NCBI RefSeq assembly: GCF_016863295.1
Contig: NZ_BOOP01000046.1
Location: 1 to 64,000 of the forward strand
DNA length: 64,000 nucleotides
From: Planotetraspora phitsanulokensis
GTDB lineage: Bacteria > Actinomycetota > Actinomycetes > Streptosporangiales > Streptosporangiaceae
Reading direction: 5' to 3'
Made by a program: the position numbers and the translations under genes. Below the pieces are notes generated by a model. That model was given only the letters and a program-made list of their open reading frames with translations. It made no database searches and had not been told where the DNA came from. Numbering within the stretch: the first letter of the stretch is position 1; the number at the start of each line of letters is the position of its first letter. This document shows, piece after piece, positions 27,377 to 35,484 of the stretch.

Positions 27377-27949
27377 CTAGTCGAAGTCGGTGCAGGTCGC
27401 GTACCAGTCGCCCGTCAGGTGGTCGGCGGTGGTGACCGGGAGGCCCTTCGCGTCGACGCCCGGTGCGTAGGTGAATCCGCACTGCTCCAGCAGGCCGCCG
27501 ACGCCGTCCACCCCGAAGATCAGAGCACCTTCGGACCGCTGGACGTCGCTGATGGGGAACACTCCGACGAACCGGTCCACCGAAACGTAATCCTCACCGG
27601 CGGGAAGCGACTCGGCGTAGTGGAGCAGCGCCGGTTCGGAAGCGAGGAAGGCGACACGCGTCGGAAGTCCGGTTACCACGAGAGCGGCGGTCACGACGCC
27701 GATGATGGGCGGCCAGGCATTCAACGTGCTCCGCCTGGTCCCGGGCCCCACGAGCAGGATCAGCCACCACACACCGGCGAGCAGCCAGGCCCCGAGCGCG
27801 GCCAGGACGCCGAGGAAATGACCGCCGGGAAGGGCGAAAGCGATCAATGTCAGTGCCGCCGCGAAAGCCGCCGGGCCGATGAACCACAGCCGTCGCCGTC
27901 GGCCTGATCCCGCGTCCGGCCGGGCGCCGGGCGCCTCATTGATCATCAC
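27377..27949 (-). CDS. Small membrane protein of unknown function
   Basis: This 190-residue protein has a charged N-terminus (GRRRR) and three predicted membrane segments: FIGPAAFAAALTLIAFALP, FLGVLAALGAWLLAGVWWLI and a weaker WPPIIGVVTAALVVTGLP. A ~90-residue extracytoplasmic C-terminal domain with two Cys follows. I do not recognise the family. GTG 27949 is preferred to ATG 27946 because TAAGGT (27962-27957) lies exactly 7 nt upstream. It converges on the AlkC-like gene with 7 bases between them. Confidence 0.8.
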   Translation of the reverse strand: MMINEAPGARPDAGSGRRRRLWFIGPAAFAAALTLIAFALPGGHFLGVLAALGAWLLAGVWWLILLVGPGTRRSTLNAWPPIIGVVTAALVVTGLPTRVAFLASEPALLHYAESLPAGEDYVSVDRFVGVFPISDVQRSEGALIFGVDGVGGLLEQCGFTYAPGVDAKGLPVTTADHLTGDWYATCTDFD

Positions 27950-27956
27950 GGACCCG

Positions 27957-27962
27957 ACCTTA
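27957..27962 (-). promoter_or_regulatory. -10-like hexamer TAAGGT of a leaderless start
   Basis: TAAGGT ends 7 nt before GTG 27949 on the minus strand, identical in sequence and spacing to the elements at 9733 and 60136. Confidence 0.5.
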
Positions 27963-28111
27963 GACCACCTCGGAACCCGTGCCATGACGAATTCGCAGGG
28001 CTTCCGTGGCCGCACTCGTCATCGGTGCGATCATCACCACGTAGGAAGAATGGAGTCCCGCGTGCGCCATCCGGGACGATGTGAACGGGAACGAGGACGA
28101 AGGAAGCGGGC

Positions 28112-28939
28112 ATGCGCATCGACCTGAATGGCGTCGGCATCAACGTGACCGACACCGGGCAGGGCCCGGCGGTCCTGCTGCTGCACGGCTGGCCGGACGA
28201 CCATCACCTGTGGCGACACCAGGTGGCCGCCCTCACCGCGGCCGGATACCGGACGATCGTCCCCGACCTTCGCGGGCTGGGCGACTCCGACAAGCCCGGC
28301 GACGTCGAGGCTTACCGGATGACGCGGCTGGTCGGCGACCAGGCGGCGCTGCTCGACCATCTTCAGGTGCCCGAGGCTCACCTCGTCGCGCACGACTGGG
28401 GGGCGGCGATCGCGTGGGTGATGGCGGCGCGGACGCCCGAGCGTGTCGCCAGCCTCACCTGCCTGTCGGTCGGTCATCCCCGCGCGTTCGCGACCGCGGG
28501 GTGGGCGCAGCGGCAGAAGTCGTGGTACATGCTGCTGTTCCAGTTCCCCGGGATCGCCGAGCGCTGGCTCGCCCACGATGATTTCCGCAACCTTCGCGAA
28601 TGGGCACACCATCCCGACCACGACGCGGTGGTGGCCCGGCTTCGTGTTCCCGGGGCGTTGAGCGCGAGCCTCGGTCTGTACCGCGCGAACGTGTCCCCCG
28701 AATCGCTGCTCTCCCCGCCGCCCGACCTGCCACCGATCCAGGCGCCGACCATGGGTGTCTGGAGTACCGAGGACATGGCGCTGGTCGAGGACGGCATGAC
28801 CGGCTCGGCGGCGTACGTGGCCGGTCCATGGCGCTATGAACGGGTCGAAGGGGCCGGACACTGGATGCAACTGGAGGCACCCGACCGGGTCAACGGCCTC
28901 CTGCTCGACTTCCTGAACACGATCACCGCCAGATCCTGA
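28112..28939 (+). CDS. Alpha/beta hydrolase, epoxide hydrolase-like
   Basis: This 275-residue hydrolase has the oxyanion motif HGWPDD, the nucleophile elbow HDWGAAIAW with Asp as nucleophile, and GAGHWM with the catalytic His. Asp in the elbow points to the epoxide hydrolase / haloalkane dehalogenase branch; the substrate is unknown. GAAGGAAG precedes ATG 28112. It is probably monocistronic, ending near a pair of short hairpins. Confidence 0.9.
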   Translation: MRIDLNGVGINVTDTGQGPAVLLLHGWPDDHHLWRHQVAALTAAGYRTIVPDLRGLGDSDKPGDVEAYRMTRLVGDQAALLDHLQVPEAHLVAHDWGAAIAWVMAARTPERVASLTCLSVGHPRAFATAGWAQRQKSWYMLLFQFPGIAERWLAHDDFRNLREWAHHPDHDAVVARLRVPGALSASLGLYRANVSPESLLSPPPDLPPIQAPTMGVWSTEDMALVEDGMTGSAAYVAGPWRYERVEGAGHWMQLEAPDRVNGLLLDFLNTITARS

Positions 28940-28940
28940 T

Positions 28941-28978
28941 CATCCCTATGGGATGAATGGTGGTTCGGCAATGCCGAA
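28941..28978 (+). terminator. Two short hairpins after the hydrolase gene
   Basis: CATCCC-TAT-GGGATG (28941-28955) and TTCGGC-AAT-GCCGAA (28964-28978) are perfect 6-bp inverted repeats with 3-nt loops just after the stop at 28939. They could end transcription or bind a protein. There is no T-run. Confidence 0.45.
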
Positions 28979-29051
28979 TGACACGTCGGCGCGCAGGGGA
29001 TCCCGGTCGTAGCAGAGTTCGACTCTCGCCCATCCACCCCCTGCCGCCGCC

Positions 29052-29525
29052 CTACGGCCCGGCGGCGGGGCGAAGATGGCGGCTCACGTCGCCGACGAGA
29101 TCGATACGCACGTTCCGCTCAACGAAGCGCCAGTGCCCGTCACGACATTCGAAGCGATCGTGGTACCGGCCGGCGGCGATGGGTTGCAGGGCGAAGTCCG
29201 GCAACGCCTGCAGCACCGTGACATAGGAATGCGAGCCCGCGGTGCCCGCCACCTCGTCGACCTCGATGGCGATGTTGCTGGTGACGTGTTTGGTCCGTGG
29301 CGTGCCGTCCTCATAGACGATCAACGTGTCGCGGAACATCTTCTCGACGGCGTGGCGGCCGCTCGCCGATGTGCTGCCGGCGAAGGTCGCGTCGGCGAAC
29401 AGGGCACCGAGTCCCGCGAAATCGCCCTCGTCCACCAGCGCGGCATACGTCGCGATCAGGTTCTCGATGGCCCGATGGCTCGACAGCGGATCATCGGCTG
29501 GACGGGCCGACGAGGATCCTGACAT
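29052..29525 (-). CDS. SnoaL-like (nuclear transport factor 2 fold) protein
   Basis: This 157-residue protein fits the SnoaL-like polyketide cyclase/NTF2 family: AIENLIATYAALVDEGDFAGLGALFADATF at the N-terminus and GRYHDRFECRDGHWRFVERNVRIDLVG at the C-terminus. The fold hosts cyclases, isomerases and dehydratases, so the reaction is not predictable. ATG 29525 has GGAGGCGGTG upstream. It stands alone, convergent with the epoxide hydrolase-like gene. Confidence 0.88.
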   Translation of the reverse strand: MSGSSSARPADDPLSSHRAIENLIATYAALVDEGDFAGLGALFADATFAGSTSASGRHAVEKMFRDTLIVYEDGTPRTKHVTSNIAIEVDEVAGTAGSHSYVTVLQALPDFALQPIAAGRYHDRFECRDGHWRFVERNVRIDLVGDVSRHLRPAAGP

Positions 29526-29697
29526 GGTTCACCGCCTCCAGCGGAACGTGGTCGCCTCCGTTCCGACCATAGGACACGGCTACAGCGTGATCTTCGACGC
29601 GGCGGGCCCAGGGCGGGAAAACGATGGCGGCGCACCCGTCCACCACGCACTGCCCGGATCACCACGAGCACGGCTGCAGGGCTCGAAACACCACGGG

Positions 29698-29703
29698 CAT
29701 AAT
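29698..29703 (+). promoter_or_regulatory. -10-like hexamer CATAAT of a leaderless start
   Basis: CATAAT ends 6 nt before ATG 29710. No clear -35 was found. Confidence 0.45.
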
Positions 29704-29709
29704 GTGCCG

Positions 29710-30159
29710 ATGCTCCAGATCGATCCTGGCTACACGATCCATGATTCAACGTGCGACTGCTGTGGCGATCAACGCCGCCAGTCCCGCGGCTTCGTGCACA
29801 AGCAGGAAGTCGGCAAGCACGCGATCTTCTTCGCCACCTGCTACCACCATCAAGGCATCCATGAAGCATGGATCGACGTGATCTTCGATGATCAGTGGGG
29901 AGCCGAGCACCTGGAAGCCCCGTGTGATCGGCGGATCACCTTCGGCTGCAGAGTCGGGCCCGTCGAGAACAGCCCACTCCCAGCCTGCACCCTCGTCGAC
30001 GCGGCCTCCGTGGCTCCCGACAAGCCCTTGTACGGGCGCAAGCTGTCGCGCGAAGAAGCTCTTTCACACCCGATGTTGAAGGAGTACTGGGAGGTGGTCG
30101 ACCATCTCCTGGAGTCCGAGCAAATGCTCAACGGCCACATTTACGGCCGGCAACACTGA
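29710..30159 (+). CDS. Hypothetical Cys/His-rich protein
   Basis: This 149-residue protein begins MLQIDPGYTIHDSTCDCCGD; the CxCC cluster and a later CYHHQ could bind a metal. The rest (HAIFFATCYHHQGIHEAWIDVIFDDQWG) looks like a single mixed alpha/beta domain. I do not recognise it. Codon use is less GC-rich than in core genes. ATG 29710 was taken because of CATAAT 6 nt upstream; GTG 29704 is possible. The gap upstream (29526-29697) shows nothing else. Confidence 0.7.
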   Translation: MLQIDPGYTIHDSTCDCCGDQRRQSRGFVHKQEVGKHAIFFATCYHHQGIHEAWIDVIFDDQWGAEHLEAPCDRRITFGCRVGPVENSPLPACTLVDAASVAPDKPLYGRKLSREEALSHPMLKEYWEVVDHLLESEQMLNGHIYGRQH

Positions 30160-30258
30160 TGCACTGACCACAGGCGCGGTGAACGAAGGAGAGCGGGTCT
30201 CGAACTAGTCGCCATCGTCAGGGGCAGATGGCCGGCCCAGGGCCTGTATCAAAGTCGA

Positions 30259-31095
30259 TCAGACGGATGGGTGGGGCGAGCCGATGGCGGAGAGCAGGGT
30301 CAGTTTCTCCGCAGTGGGCGTGCCAGGGGTGGGCGTGAAGAGGGCGAGGACCTGCGAGCGGTCGTCATCGAGGAGGGCCTGGCAGTCCAGCTCCAGCAGG
30401 CCGACCTCGGGGTGGGCGACACGTTTGCGTCGGCTGCGGAGGACGGCGACTTCATGGTCGTCCCACAGGGCCGCGAACTCCGGGCTTTCCGCGCGCAGGC
30501 GTCCTACCAGGTCGCGGGCTTTGGCGTCGTTGCGGCGGGCGTGGGCGGCGCGCAGGTCGGCGACCAGTATCCGGGACTCCTCTACTTGCAACTGCGGCGG
30601 GTACGCCGTGCGTGCCCGTGGTGTGGTGAACCACTGGTAGACGACGTTGCGGGCCATGCCGGTGAGTTCGCGGTGGTCGCCGAAGACGGAGCGCGCCAGC
30701 TGGTTCTGCGCGATCGTTTCCCCGAGATCGGTCATGACCTGGGCCGGTATGTCGTGCAGCCGGTCCACGACGCTCAGCAGGATCGGGGAGACGTGGTCGT
30801 CACTGCGGGTGCGGTCGGGGACGTTGTGCCCGGCCAGACGGTAGAGGTGGTCCCGCTCGTCGAGGGTGAGCCTCAGCGCGCGGGTCAGCGATTTCAAGAC
30901 GGCGAGCGACGGCTGCGGCGCACGGCGTTGTTCGAGCCGGGTGTAGTAGTCCGTGGAGATGCCCGCCATCTGGGCCACTTCCTCGCGGCGAAGCCCGGGC
31001 GTACGGCGCCGGAGCGTCGGTGACATCCAGGTCTCGGAGGGAGTGAGCCTCTCCCTCCGCGTCCGCAGAAAGTGGGCCAGATTATGGGCATCCAT
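30259..31095 (-). CDS. XRE/MmyB-type transcriptional regulator
   Basis: This 278-residue regulator has an N-terminal helix-turn-helix (RREEVAQMAGISTDYYTRLEQRR) and a C-terminal MmyB-like ligand domain (MARNVVYQWFTTP, LVADLRAAHARR). Members of this group commonly sit divergent from a short-chain dehydrogenase and control it, exactly as here. ATG 31095 gives the typical MDAHNLAHFLRTRRERLTP start. The ligand may be a fatty acid-like molecule, as suggested for other MmyB domains; this is inference. Confidence 0.92.
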   Translation of the reverse strand: MDAHNLAHFLRTRRERLTPSETWMSPTLRRRTPGLRREEVAQMAGISTDYYTRLEQRRAPQPSLAVLKSLTRALRLTLDERDHLYRLAGHNVPDRTRSDDHVSPILLSVVDRLHDIPAQVMTDLGETIAQNQLARSVFGDHRELTGMARNVVYQWFTTPRARTAYPPQLQVEESRILVADLRAAHARRNDAKARDLVGRLRAESPEFAALWDDHEVAVLRSRRKRVAHPEVGLLELDCQALLDDDRSQVLALFTPTPGTPTAEKLTLLSAIGSPHPSV

Positions 31096-31244
31096 ATCTG
31101 CAGTATTCGCCTTTCAGAAAAGCCGTGCCAGGGACTGCGAATCCGTGGATGGGCGAACTCTGCCCGCAGCTCGGATCGGGTTACACACTGACTCCGCGGC
31201 CGAAACCGGCTGCGGACGATGCGATGTGGAAAGCGAGAGCGATC

Positions 31245-32117
31245 ATGGATACCCCCATCACCTCGAGTGGCTCGGCTTCGGCTCGGCCGCGTACGTGGAT
31301 GATCACTGGCGCATCCCGGGGCCTGGGCCGGCAGTGGGCGCAGACCGTGCTGGAACACGGTGACCGCGTCGTGGCGACGGCACGCGACGCGGCATCTCTG
31401 GAGCCTTTGGCAGAGCGCTACGGCGGCGACGTCCTGACGCTGGGCTTCGATGTCACCGATCCCGAGGCCGTCCGTGAAGCGGTTCGCACAGCCGAAGCCC
31501 GTTTCGGAGGGATCGACGTCCTCGTCAACAACGCCGGCCACATGCTGATCGCTGCTGCCGAGGAGGTCACCGAGGATCAGGCCAAGGCGCAGATGGACAC
31601 CAACTTCTTCGGCGCGTTGTGGATGACCAGGGCGGTCCTGCCGGGGATGCGTGAGCGTCGCGGGGGCCGAATCCTTCAGGTGTCGTCGATCGGTGGCGTG
31701 GTGGCCTATCCGGCACTGGGTCTGTACCACGCGTCGAAGTGGGCCCTGGAGGCTTTCAGCCAGTCGCTGGCGGCCGAGGTCGCCGCGTACGGCATCCATG
31801 TCACGCTCATTGAGCCGATCATGTTCCCCACCGGACTGTTCGCGACCTCTCCCCAGGTCGAGCCGACACCCGCCTACGAGCACGCCAGGAAAGCACTGTT
31901 CGAGCGTGACACCGAACTGAGGCCCGGCGATACCGCCGCCACCGGACGTGCCCTCCTCGAACTGGCCGACGCGCCCGAACCGCCGCTGCGCGCCCTTTTC
32001 GGCGCAGGCGGCCTCGACGAACTGCGCCAGGAGTACGGGAAGCGGCTCGAGGAGTGGCAGCGGTGGGAGGGCCTGTCCCGCACAGCGCAGGGGACCGCGA
32101 CCGCGACCGGTGTGTGA
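31245..32117 (+). CDS. Short-chain dehydrogenase/reductase (SDR)
   Basis: This 290-residue oxidoreductase has the cofactor motif TGASRGLG, NNAG, the catalytic Ser in VSSIGG and the active-site YHASK. It lacks an obvious specificity clue. It is transcribed away from the MmyB-type regulator through a ~150-bp gap and is probably its target. ATG 31245 is preferred because the Rossmann strand follows shortly; upstream in-frame starts (31224, 31125) have no better ribosome site. Confidence 0.92.
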   Translation: MDTPITSSGSASARPRTWMITGASRGLGRQWAQTVLEHGDRVVATARDAASLEPLAERYGGDVLTLGFDVTDPEAVREAVRTAEARFGGIDVLVNNAGHMLIAAAEEVTEDQAKAQMDTNFFGALWMTRAVLPGMRERRGGRILQVSSIGGVVAYPALGLYHASKWALEAFSQSLAAEVAAYGIHVTLIEPIMFPTGLFATSPQVEPTPAYEHARKALFERDTELRPGDTAATGRALLELADAPEPPLRALFGAGGLDELRQEYGKRLEEWQRWEGLSRTAQGTATATGV

Positions 32118-32306
32118 CCCCTGGACCGGGCCGACTCCTCGGCCGTTCCCGGCCCGGCGGCGGCTCACAACACTTGTCGCGTGGCTTCCACCTCCCTCAC
32201 CCGCCTCGTCGGCGCGCGCCCGTTCCTGGTCGGGATGTTCGTCGACGCGCTGTGAAGCCCGCCTGCCCAGCCGTACTGGAGGGACCGCCTCGCGATTGCT
32301 ACGGCA

Positions 32307-33140
32307 TCAGCGGAAGGCCGCGGCGTTGCGCTGGGCCCAGTCGGTGAACGTGCCGGGGGCGCGGCCGAGGATCCTTCCGGCATCGGGGCTGACGGTCTGT
32401 TCGCGGCCGGTCGGGGTGCCGAGGATGTCGAGGGTGGTGTCGGCCACCGGGGCCGGCATGAAGGTGAGCATCTGGGCCCGGGCCTCCTCCCGAGTCTGGT
32501 CGATGAAGGTGACGGGCTCCCCAATGGCGTCAGCGATGGCGGCGGCGCGCTGGCGTGGGGTGGTCAGGTCGGGGCCGGTCAGTTCGTAGATCGCTTTCGT
32601 GTGGCCGGGCTGAGTGAGCGTGATGGCGGCCACGGCGGCGATGTCGTCAGGGTCGATGACAGGGAGGCCGACCTCGCCGAAGGGGGCGGCCGCCGTGCGG
32701 GTGGCCTTGATGGAAGGCGCCCAGGCGTAGGAGTTGGAGGCGAAGCCGCCGGAACGCAGGACGGTCCACTCGGTGCCGGACTCCATGACGGCTTGTTCGA
32801 AGGCGGCGAAGGCCCGGCCATGTGACACGGAGTCCGCGCGGGTGACCACGCCTTGGGAGGAGAGCAGGACGATCTTGCCTGCGTCGGCGAACGGGGCGAC
32901 GACCTGAGCGGGGTCGCCGGCCATCATCAGGTCCCCGCCGACCAGCAGGAAAACCGCGTCGGCCGCGGCGGGCAGGCCCGTGGCCGGCTGCGCGAGATCT
33001 GCGATGACCGTGCGGACGCCGTGCGGGACGACGGGCGGGGCGATGCGGCGGGACACCGCGGTCACCTCATGGCCCTGCTCGGTGAGACTGCGGACCAAGG
33101 TACGGCCGACGTTTCCGGTTGCACCGGTAACGATGATCAC
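32307..33140 (-). CDS. NmrA-like NAD(P)-binding protein
   Basis: This 277-residue Rossmann protein begins IIVTGATGNVGRTLVRSL and has the atypical-SDR layout of NmrA/azoreductase-like redox sensors or quinone oxidoreductases. The SDR catalytic Tyr-Lys pair is not in its usual place, as is normal for this branch. GTG 33140 has GGAGGATG upstream. It is divergent from a TetR gene with two operator-like dyads between them, so it is probably repressed by that regulator. Confidence 0.88.
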   Translation of the reverse strand: MIIVTGATGNVGRTLVRSLTEQGHEVTAVSRRIAPPVVPHGVRTVIADLAQPATGLPAAADAVFLLVGGDLMMAGDPAQVVAPFADAGKIVLLSSQGVVTRADSVSHGRAFAAFEQAVMESGTEWTVLRSGGFASNSYAWAPSIKATRTAAAPFGEVGLPVIDPDDIAAVAAITLTQPGHTKAIYELTGPDLTTPRQRAAAIADAIGEPVTFIDQTREEARAQMLTFMPAPVADTTLDILGTPTGREQTVSPDAGRILGRAPGTFTDWAQRNAAAFR

Positions 33141-33160
33141 GAGGACATCCTCCGAGTGAG

Positions 33161-33176
33161 TTAGTTGACTGACTAA
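33161..33176. promoter_or_regulatory. TetR operator-like dyad 1
   Basis: TTAGT-TGACTG-ACTAA has perfect 5-bp arms and lies 20 bp upstream of the NmrA-like start. It shares the core TGACTGACT with dyad 2. Confidence 0.6.
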
Positions 33177-33207
33177 GTCGAGGAGGACTGTAGCACGAAG
33201 CGGGTTC

Positions 33208-33230
33208 TATAGTTAGTCAGGTGACTGACT
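33208..33230. promoter_or_regulatory. TetR operator-like dyad 2 overlapping -10 and start codon
   Basis: The dyad AGTTAGTCA-gg-TGACTGACT (33211-33230) has one arm mismatch. It overlaps the -10 TATAGT (33208-33213) and the GTG at 33221, which lies 7 nt from the -10, so a bound repressor would cover promoter and start codon. Confidence 0.65.
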
Positions 33231-33817
33231 TGAAAACGTCCGCCCGGGTCCAGGCGGCCGGCGCAAAACGGCAGCGGCTCATGGCGGCCGCCGCCGAGGT
33301 CGTGCACAGGCAAGGAGTCGAGCGCACCACCATCGCCGACATCGCGCGAGCGGCCGATGTCCCGGTGGGCAACGTGTACTACTACTACAAATCCAAGGAC
33401 GAGCTCGTCGCCGCCGCGCTGTCGGAGCACGCTCGGCAGCTGGAGCTGCTCACCGGTCGCCTGAACCAGCTCCCCGACCCCCGCGAACGGCTCAAGGGCC
33501 TGATCGAGGCCTGGGTGAGCCAGCGCGACCTCGCCGCTCGCTACGGTTGCCCGACCGGCACGCTCGCCGCCGAGCTCGACAAACGCGACGAGGGCGGCCT
33601 GGACGTCGAGGCAGGCAGGGTCATCCGGCTGCTGCTCAAGTGGGTTGAGCACCAGTTCCGTGAGCTGGGCCAGCCGGAACCCGGCGGCCTCGCCCTGACG
33701 CTGGTGGGTGCCTACCAGGGCATGTCACTGCTGGCCAACGCCCTGCGCGATCCGCGGATCATGGACCGCGAGGGCGCCCGCCTGCTCGCCTGGATCGACT
33801 CCCTCGTAGCCGCCTGA
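33221..33817 (+). CDS. TetR family transcriptional regulator
   Basis: This 198-residue regulator has a standard TetR helix-turn-helix (TIADIARAADVPVGNVYYYYKSKDELV) and a C-terminal domain of the type found beside NmrA-like genes. GTG 33221 follows TATAGT by 7 nt, so the transcript is probably leaderless. The start codon lies inside an operator-like dyad, which predicts tight autorepression together with control of the NmrA-like gene. Confidence 0.92.
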   Translation: MTDLKTSARVQAAGAKRQRLMAAAAEVVHRQGVERTTIADIARAADVPVGNVYYYYKSKDELVAAALSEHARQLELLTGRLNQLPDPRERLKGLIEAWVSQRDLAARYGCPTGTLAAELDKRDEGGLDVEAGRVIRLLLKWVEHQFRELGQPEPGGLALTLVGAYQGMSLLANALRDPRIMDREGARLLAWIDSLVAA

Positions 33818-34178
33818 GCCCGGCGTCGCGCCGCCCTGGGAGGACATCCTCACGACGCCGACTCCGTCTGAATCACCAGCACACCTGCAGGATGTGACCG
33901 CGTCCCGTCTTTGTGGTCAAGACCACACGCCGTCTCCTGAAAATCCAGTCCAGGGGCGATGGTGAGCCGCCCTTGGCCGTCCCTCAAAAGCGTGCTGCCG
34001 AGTTGGAGCCGGGCGGCTGAAGGGATGGAATCAAAGGGTTGACGGTGTCTCTTCAGCGACTTCTCCGCCGCTGCCGCAGGGGTGGCAGAAAAACTTCTGA
34101 CCAGCGCTGATATATCACAGACCACATAAAATCAAACGGTCCCGGACAGGCTATCGACCATCCTTTGAGGGAGCCTCA
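33818..34178. other. Gene-poor stretch before the methyltransferase
   Basis: These 361 bases hold no supported gene. A 91-codon minus-strand open frame (34125-33850) lacks a ribosome site and family resemblance. The stretch contains the dyad at 33912-33927, a TGATATATCA palindrome at 34108-34117, a lone GACCACA half-site at 34120-34126, and the GAGGGA ribosome site for the gene at 34179. Confidence 0.5.
33912..33927. promoter_or_regulatory. Perfect dyad TGTGGTC-aa-GACCACA
   Basis: A 16-bp inverted repeat with 7-bp arms. The half-site GACCACA recurs at 34120-34126, about 55 bp upstream of the methyltransferase start, suggesting a regulator with a strong and a weak site. No cognate regulator gene is adjacent. 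Confidence 0.45.
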
Positions 34179-34955
34179 GTGAACCGAACCATCCGTACGA
34201 TGGACGACGTCATGGACCTGCTCGATGGACTGTTCACATCGGACGCCGACCGATGGACGGGGAACGCCTCGGCATGGTGGGACCGGTTTTATTCCGACCG
34301 CGCAAAACCGATCCCCTTCTTTGCGAGCAAGCCGGACGAAAATCTGACGTCCTACATTGAGCGGGGGCTGGTCAATCCGGGACGGGCTCTGGATCTTGGT
34401 TGCGGACCCGGCCGCAATGCCGTCCACCTCGCCTCGCTCGGCTTCGAGGTCGACGCCATCGATCTGTCTCCGCGGGCTGTGGCCTGGGCCGAGGAGCGCG
34501 CCCGGGAGGCGGGGGTCGATGTCCGTTTCCACTGCGGGGACGCCTTCACCGCCGACCTCGAACCCGGCCGATATGACCTGGTCTATGACTCCGGCTGCTT
34601 GCACCATCTGCCGCCGCACCGCAGGGTGAGCTACCTGAACCTGCTGGACCGGCTGCTGGTTCCTGGCGGTCACTTCGCGCTGAGCTGCTTCGCCGCCAGC
34701 GCCATGGGCTCCGAATTGCCCGATGAGGACTTCTATCGCGAAGGCGGCCTCCAGGGCGGCCTGGCGTACACCTTCGACGAACTACGTTGGATCTTCTCCG
34801 ACTACATCGAGGTGGAAATGCGCCATATGGAAGCGCAAGCGCCCGACGCGTCAGCCTTTGGTGTGCCCTTCCTCCTGGTTGCCCTGTTCCGCCGCCCAGC
34901 AGCTGGTGAAAACACCCGCCGAGGTTCAGGCCCGCGCAGTTCTGCGCTGTCCTGA
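34179..34955 (+). CDS. Class I SAM-dependent methyltransferase
   Basis: This 258-residue protein has motif I ALDLGCGPGRNAVHLA (~70-85), VDAIDLS for motif II and a DLVYDSGCLHHLPP segment typical of thiopurine-methyltransferase/UbiE-like small-molecule enzymes. The acceptor is unknown. GTG 34179 follows a GAGGGA site. Codon use is less GC-biased than neighbours such as the carboxylases. It stands alone. Confidence 0.9.
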   Translation: MNRTIRTMDDVMDLLDGLFTSDADRWTGNASAWWDRFYSDRAKPIPFFASKPDENLTSYIERGLVNPGRALDLGCGPGRNAVHLASLGFEVDAIDLSPRAVAWAEERAREAGVDVRFHCGDAFTADLEPGRYDLVYDSGCLHHLPPHRRVSYLNLLDRLLVPGGHFALSCFAASAMGSELPDEDFYREGGLQGGLAYTFDELRWIFSDYIEVEMRHMEAQAPDASAFGVPFLLVALFRRPAAGENTRRGSGPRSSALS

Positions 34956-35017
34956 TTCTCGCCTGCTGGGCTCTGCCTGGGTTGATGGCAGGCAAGCGAC
35001 AGGATGATGCCGCCCAG

Positions 35018-35062
35018 GGCATCTCGGAGATCACCGTCCAGCCAGTCGATCTCTGAGATGCC
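35018..35062. repeat. Imperfect 14-bp inverted repeat
   Basis: GGCATCTCGGAGAT (35018-35031) and ATCTCTGAGATGCC (35049-35062) pair with one mismatch across a 17-nt loop; each arm is itself nearly palindromic. It lies between the methyltransferase stop and the end of the minus-strand repeat protein, so it may end transcription from either side. Confidence 0.5.
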
Positions 35063-35139
35063 GCGGGCACATGGCAGAGCGCCCGATCGAAGGTCTCCTG
35101 GAGGACCTTGATCGGCGAGGCTCCGGCGATCTTCGTCGA

Positions 35140-35484
35140 CTACGGGACGGCGCCCGGACGGGGACCGGTGTTAGGAGCACCGGGAACCAGCCCGAACGCC
35201 GGGAAGCCGTTCGCCGAGGTAGTCCGCCGCGGACCGGTATTGGCAGTTCCGGGAACCGGCCCGAACGCCGGGAAGCCGTTCGCCGAGGTAGTCGGCCGCG
35301 GACCGGTATTGGTAGTTCCGGGAACCGGCCCGGGCGGCGGGAAGCCCTCCTGCGCCGCGGCGGCGGGCACGGCGGCCAGCGACATCAAGCCGGCCGCGAC
35401 GGCTGCGACGGCTGCGGACGACCGGTCACAGATCTTCCTGCGTCGGCTTTTCTCCGCGCTTGCGATCCAACGCGCGAGCAGCAT
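35140..35484 (-). CDS. Small secreted protein made of three 23-residue repeats
   Basis: This 114-residue protein starts at ATG 35484, 6 nt after a perfect AGGAGG. Residues 1-45 form a Sec signal peptide: KSRRRK, then a hydrophobic Ala/Val/Leu core ending AVPAAAAQ. The mature part, residues 46-114, is exactly three 23-residue units of the pattern GFP..G.VPG..NTGPR..TSA. It is rich in Gly, Pro and Thr and has no Cys. I do not recognise it; a wall-associated or surface role is a guess. Plus-strand frames over the same DNA lack a signal peptide and ribosome site. Confidence 0.75.
   Translation of the reverse strand: MLLARWIASAEKSRRRKICDRSSAAVAAVAAGLMSLAAVPAAAAQEGFPPPGPVPGTTNTGPRPTTSANGFPAFGPVPGTANTGPRRTTSANGFPAFGLVPGAPNTGPRPGAVP
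35143..35349 (-). repeat. Three tandem 69-bp coding repeats
   Basis: Units are 35349-35281, 35280-35212 and 35211-35143 on the minus strand. The second and third are nearly identical over their first ~30 bases (GCCGGGAAGCCGTTC block on the plus strand). Length is conserved at 69 bp, so the reading frame is kept. Confidence 0.85.

Noticed and set aside
28995-29040. A tRNA-like 3' end (GTTCGACTC loop followed by CATCCACC)
   Set aside because: The T-arm pairs only three bases with a 7-nt loop, and no matching acceptor, D or anticodon arm could be folded upstream. It could be an attachment-site remnant, but nothing supports it.
33850-34125. A 91-codon minus-strand open frame
   Set aside because: No ribosome site, no recognisable domain, and it overlaps regulatory-looking dyads. 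Kept only as a note on the gene-poor stretch.
34956-35139. A possible decayed transposase or gene relic on the minus strand
   Set aside because: Short protein-like stretches appear in two frames, but no known family could be recognised.
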